DNA from: a bacterium BMS3Bbin13
GTDB lineage: Bacteria > Pseudomonadota > Gammaproteobacteria > 21-64-14
NCBI GenBank assembly: GCA_002897735.1
Contig: BDTW01000038.1
Location: 44,206 to 108,205 of the forward strand
Length of the DNA stretch: 64,000 nt
Direction: 5' to 3'
The number at the start of each line of letters is the position of its first letter. The first letter of the stretch is position 1. The notes below the pieces were generated by a model. The model worked only from the letters and a program-made list of their open reading frames with translations. It was not told where the DNA came from and did not search any database. Below are positions 61,972 through 64,000 of this stretch, one piece after another. The translations under genes were made by a program, and so were the position numbers.

Positions 61972-62016
61972 GAAAGGGGGCGGAGGGAATAAATAATATT
62001 CCCTCCGTCCCCTTTC
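61972..62016. repeat. 20-bp inverted repeat (GGGACGGAGGGAAT type)
   Basis: Arms 61972-61991 (GAAAGGGGGCGGAGGGAATA) and 61997-62016 are complementary with one mismatch, around a 5-base loop. The core GGGGACGGAGGGAAT is a known type of dispersed palindrome that differs from families 1 and 2 of this window. It abuts the istB remnant. Confidence 0.88.
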
Positions 62017-62168
62017 TCGTCGCGCCCGCTACGCACGGTGCGCCGTCTCTCGGGAAAGGCCCGAATATCGCCCTGTGGGCGATAGTGCCGTTCCCCCTCC
62101 CCTGAACCGTTGCACGGTTACAGACGGAGCACCGCAGCGCAGCCTGATGGATAGGGCCTGCGCTTCCT

Positions 62169-62888
62169 TCAAAACCGAAGGGCGACCCCACCGGAGTACG
62201 CGAGTGCGGCACCGTGTCCGCGAATGCGGTCGGCGTGAACGTCGGCGAACAGACCCAGGGGGCCGATAAGGCGCAGGTCCGCGACCGCACCGTAGTGAAG
62301 CATGGTGAAATCCCGATACACCACGGGATTTACCTGTCCGTTCGGTCCGATCGTTTCCTCGGCGCGGTGGAGATAGTTCGCATCGAAAAACGGCGCAAGG
62401 ACAAGACGGGAACCGATCGCCCATTGGATCTCGAGCCCGCCGCCGGCCTCGTACCCCGCCTTGATATCGTTCAGGTCGGAGCCGAAGGTGAGTCCGAGTG
62501 CTTGTACGCCGTTGAGTCCGCCGGCCGAGTCGAGGTCGAGGGCGCCCCGGGCGAAGGGAATGATGCGAAGCATCGGCCGCGGCTTGAGAATCCACCCGAT
62601 CCGCTGCGCAATGGAATAGGCGCGAAGATAGTCGAACGCGGCGCCTCCATCGACGTGTCCGTAGGCGAACCGCAGGGCGGAGCCGAAGTATAGACGGCCG
62701 ATTGTGCTGCGGGTATTCATCTCCGCAAAGTGAACGGCATTGTACCCGCCGGCCGGAAGATATCGACCGTAGGCGATGGAGAAGCCGCTGTCGAACCGGT
62801 CGAGTGCTCCGGCAGCGCCGCCCGCCAAAGCGGGCGGTATGGCGCATAAGACAATCACAGCGGCGCCAAGAATTGCGGTGACACGCAT
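62169..62888 (-). CDS. Outer-membrane beta-barrel protein, function unknown
   Basis: A 239-residue protein with a signal peptide (ILGAAVIVLCAIPPALAGG). Alternating hydrophobic strands rich in Gly, Tyr and Leu end in ...YSGGVALRF, a C-terminal Phe as in outer-membrane barrels. I count eight to ten likely strands. No specific family is recognised. The ATG at 62888 has GGGAGCAGGA upstream. It lies alone between repeats and remnants, so it may be accessory, though its GC is near the genome average. Confidence 0.75.
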   Translation of the reverse strand: MRVTAILGAAVIVLCAIPPALAGGAAGALDRFDSGFSIAYGRYLPAGGYNAVHFAEMNTRSTIGRLYFGSALRFAYGHVDGGAAFDYLRAYSIAQRIGWILKPRPMLRIIPFARGALDLDSAGGLNGVQALGLTFGSDLNDIKAGYEAGGGLEIQWAIGSRLVLAPFFDANYLHRAEETIGPNGQVNPVVYRDFTMLHYGAVADLRLIGPLGLFADVHADRIRGHGAALAYSGGVALRF

Positions 62889-63004
62889 GATCCTGCTCCC
62901 GGGCTCAGCCGTTTGTGGCTGTCTTGGATTCATAGAAGAGCCGATAGGCCGACACACCATAGCGATTTCCAATAAACCGTGCAACCACAGCCTCTTCCAA
63001 CATA

Positions 63005-63027
63005 GAAAGGGGACAGACCACGGTTTT
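63005..63027. repeat. REP family 2 copy
   Basis: GAAAGGGGACAGACCACGG followed by TTTT, the same motif as the vapB palindrome arm. It lies immediately behind the RAYT remnant, and an inverse copy is at 63342-63362. Confidence 0.88.
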
Positions 63028-63033
63028 GGCCCC

Positions 63034-63231
63034 TCAATCGGTCGTTCGCGGCCAACGCGACTTTCCAGAAGTGACACGCCGCCCAAGCCTGCGCGCCACC
63101 CCTTCTTTGAAGCGGTCGTTTCCGAGAACATAATCGCCGTTGGTGGCCCGATCAACGTTGCCTTCATGTGGGCGCGAAACAGGGCCCGGTAGGCTCGCCG
63201 ACGATCATTGGGATGGCGACCCAGGATGTGT
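63034..63231 (-). pseudogene. C-terminal remnant of a second RAYT transposase
   Basis: On the minus strand HPNDRRRAYRALFRAHMKAT is followed, after a frameshift near 63150, by ATNGDYVLGNDRFKEGVARR and LGRRVTSGKSRWPR to a stop at 63034. This is the characteristic RAYT C-terminus (AYRALF...ATNG...LG..RF...I...LGRRV). The Y1 catalytic domain is missing; the fragment ends at the 29-bp palindrome. Family 2 REPs flank it, so it was probably their cognate enzyme (inference). Confidence 0.8.
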
Positions 63232-63236
63232 ATTCC

Positions 63237-63309
63237 CCGTGTGTCGTAATGAGAATATCTTTCGCGCCAATGCCCAGGGAGCGAAAGATATTCTCATTAC
63301 GACACACGG
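63237..63309. repeat. Perfect 29-bp inverted repeat
   Basis: Arms 63237-63265 and 63281-63309 are exact complements. They contain CGTAATGAGAATATCTTTCG, with a 15-base loop. The arms are AT-richer than the surroundings and unrelated to the other repeat families here. Directly behind comes a short palindrome, GATAGTC/GACTATC (63309-63328). Confidence 0.93.
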
Positions 63310-63341
63310 ATAGTCCGCCTGACTATCCTGCTAGAAGATTT

Positions 63342-63362
63342 AAAATCGTGGTCTGTCCCCTA
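63342..63362. repeat. REP family 2 copy, inverse
   Basis: AAAATCGTGGTCTGTCCCCT, the complement of the family 2 motif with one change. Together with 63005-63027 it encloses the RAYT remnant and the 29-bp palindrome. Confidence 0.85.
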
Positions 63363-63430
63363 TTATAACCGAGGGTTCAAGCTGTGGCGGACGATCGGCG
63401 GCGAGGCTCTCGCCGGCACCAGAATTTCTT

Positions 63431-63475
63431 GGCGCAGAGCGCCTGCGGATGGGTGACACCGCGGAGCGGTGTCAC
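63431..63475. repeat. REP family 1 element
   Basis: GGCGCAGAGCGCCTGCGGAT and the hairpin at 63453-63475. It is nearly identical to the unit next to the intact RAYT gene at 10650-10694, 53 kb away. Confidence 0.88.
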
Positions 63476-63502
63476 CAGATACCCCCTCCCTCGCGGTGAA
63501 TC

Positions 63503-63527
63503 GGGGACAGACCACGGTTTCGGCCCC
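63503..63527. repeat. REP family 2 copy
   Basis: GGGGACAGACCACGGTTTCG followed by GCCCC. It lies between two family 1 REPs. Confidence 0.85.
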
Positions 63528-63533
63528 TCCCTC

Positions 63534-63570
63534 GTGACACCGCTCCGCGGTGTCACGCCTCCCGGGAGAA
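63534..63570. repeat. REP family 1 hairpin at the hsdS remnant
   Basis: The hairpin at 63534-63556 (arms GTGACACCGC/GCGGTGTCAC) is followed by GCCTCCCGGG. The hsdS-like coding sequence begins directly behind. Confidence 0.85.
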
Positions 63571-63770
63571 GAGCGACGCGAGATCAAGCTGCTCAAGGAG
63601 TTCCGCGCCCGCCTTATCGCAGAAGTCGTCACGGGCAGGCCGGGCATGCGCGAGGCCGCGGCGCAGCTCCCCGACGAGCCGGCCAAGATGGGTTCGGAGC
63701 CGCTGGGGGAGGCGTCGACCGTCATCATCGACGAGATCGAGGCCGACATGGGGAGGATGCCGAGGCATGA
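63557..63770 (+). pseudogene. hsdS: C-terminal remnant of a type I restriction specificity subunit (HsdS)
   Basis: The frame gives REIKLLKEFRARLIAEVVTG followed by REAAAQLPDEP. This is the conserved C-terminal helix and tail of HsdS (typically LLxEYRTRLIADVVTGKLDVREAAAxLP). The DNA-recognition domains are absent. The expected end (EDAEA and a stop overlapping the next gene as ATGA) is in another frame, so a frameshift is also present. The REP at 63534 marks the truncation point. Confidence 0.7.
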
Positions 63771-64000
63771 CGATCCCGGCGCAGCCGAAGATCTACCACA
63801 TCGTGCACGTGGACCGGCTTCCGCCCATCGTGGCGGACGGCTTTTTGTGGTGCGATGCGCAGGTCGCCCGTCGTGCCTCACCAGGCACGACGATCGGCAT
63901 GAGTAGCATCAAGCGGCTGGAGCGCCGGCGCCGCCCCGGACTCAGGCGCCGCCAGCGCTCGCGCAGCTCCCGGCGGGTGCAGGGTGCGGATCGTTTCCTC
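63767..64000 (+). CDS. darT: Start of a DarT-like (DUF4433) ADP-ribosyltransferase toxin gene, cut by the window end
   Basis: The first 47 residues (MTIPAQPKIYHIVHVDRLPP, then ADGFLWCDA and TTIGMSSIK) match the N-terminus of DarT, which ADP-ribosylates thymidine in single-stranded DNA and is neutralised by DarG. After SIK the family pattern (QRRL...HPGL.VG..VPFYF) is not found; an Arg-rich stretch follows to the window end. The gene may be a fragment or rearranged. The ATG overlaps the stop of the hsdS frame, consistent with the known pairing of darT with restriction loci. Confidence 0.55.
   Translation, partial: MTIPAQPKIYHIVHVDRLPPIVADGFLWCDAQVARRASPGTTIGMSSIKRLERRRRPGLRRRQRSRSSRRVQGADRFL

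Overview
The window is about 70% GC chromosomal DNA of a Gram-negative gammaproteobacterium. The long core cluster rpsB-tsf-pyrH-frr-uppS-cdsA-dxr-rseP-bamA-skp-lpxD-fabZ-lpxA-lpxB-rnhB-dnaE-accA-tilS-pyrG-kdsA-ftsB-ispD is the classical gammaproteobacterial order. TamA/TamB, a YhcB-like protein, PBP1b and a PrsK/PrsR pair fit the same picture, and the composition would suit a Chromatiales or Ectothiorhodospira-like lineage (inference; there is no rRNA in the window).

Layout. 0-2.7 kb: end of an unrecognised gene, a phosphatidylserine decarboxylase and an Lgt-like membrane protein. 2.7-8.3 kb (minus): tamA-tamB. 8.3-11.1 kb: mostly non-coding, with a yhcB-like gene and a REP-associated tyrosine transposase (RAYT) surrounded by its own REP hairpins. 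11.1-19.2 kb: a phosphotransferase/ATPase fusion, mrcB and a TPR lipoprotein, a probable PD-(D/E)XK protein, yoaA and tsaB. 19.2-19.8 kb: a 98-bp tandem repeat. 19.8-27.6 kb: dapC-dapD-dapE, an EamA permease, glnD and map. 27.7-52.8 kb: the core operon, covering translation, isoprenoid, phospholipid, outer-membrane assembly, lipid A, KDO and replication functions. 52.8-54.5 kb: a small island with a frameshifted higB, an intact higA and a vapBC pair. 54.5-60.2 kb: prsK-prsR, a small membrane protein, a phosphopantetheinyl transferase and a lipid A type acyltransferase. 60.2-64 kb: accessory DNA of lower GC, with a toxin-antitoxin-chaperone operon (HigB-HigA-SecB-like), an istB remnant, an outer-membrane barrel protein, a RAYT remnant, an hsdS remnant and the start of a darT-like gene, all broken up by several families of palindromic repeats.

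How the genes work together. Most of the core encodes envelope biogenesis: undecaprenyl diphosphate and CDP-diacylglycerol (uppS, cdsA, dxr, ispD), outer-membrane protein insertion (bamA, skp, tamAB, rseP), lipid A and KDO (lpxD, fabZ, lpxA, lpxB, kdsA, the late acyltransferase) and peptidoglycan (dapCDE, mrcB). The points that stand out most are the three-gene chaperone-dependent toxin-antitoxin module, a 20-codon micro-ORF between kdsA and ftsB that looks like all that is left of enolase, and at least four separate REP or palindrome families, two of them with a cognate transposase gene or remnant in the window.
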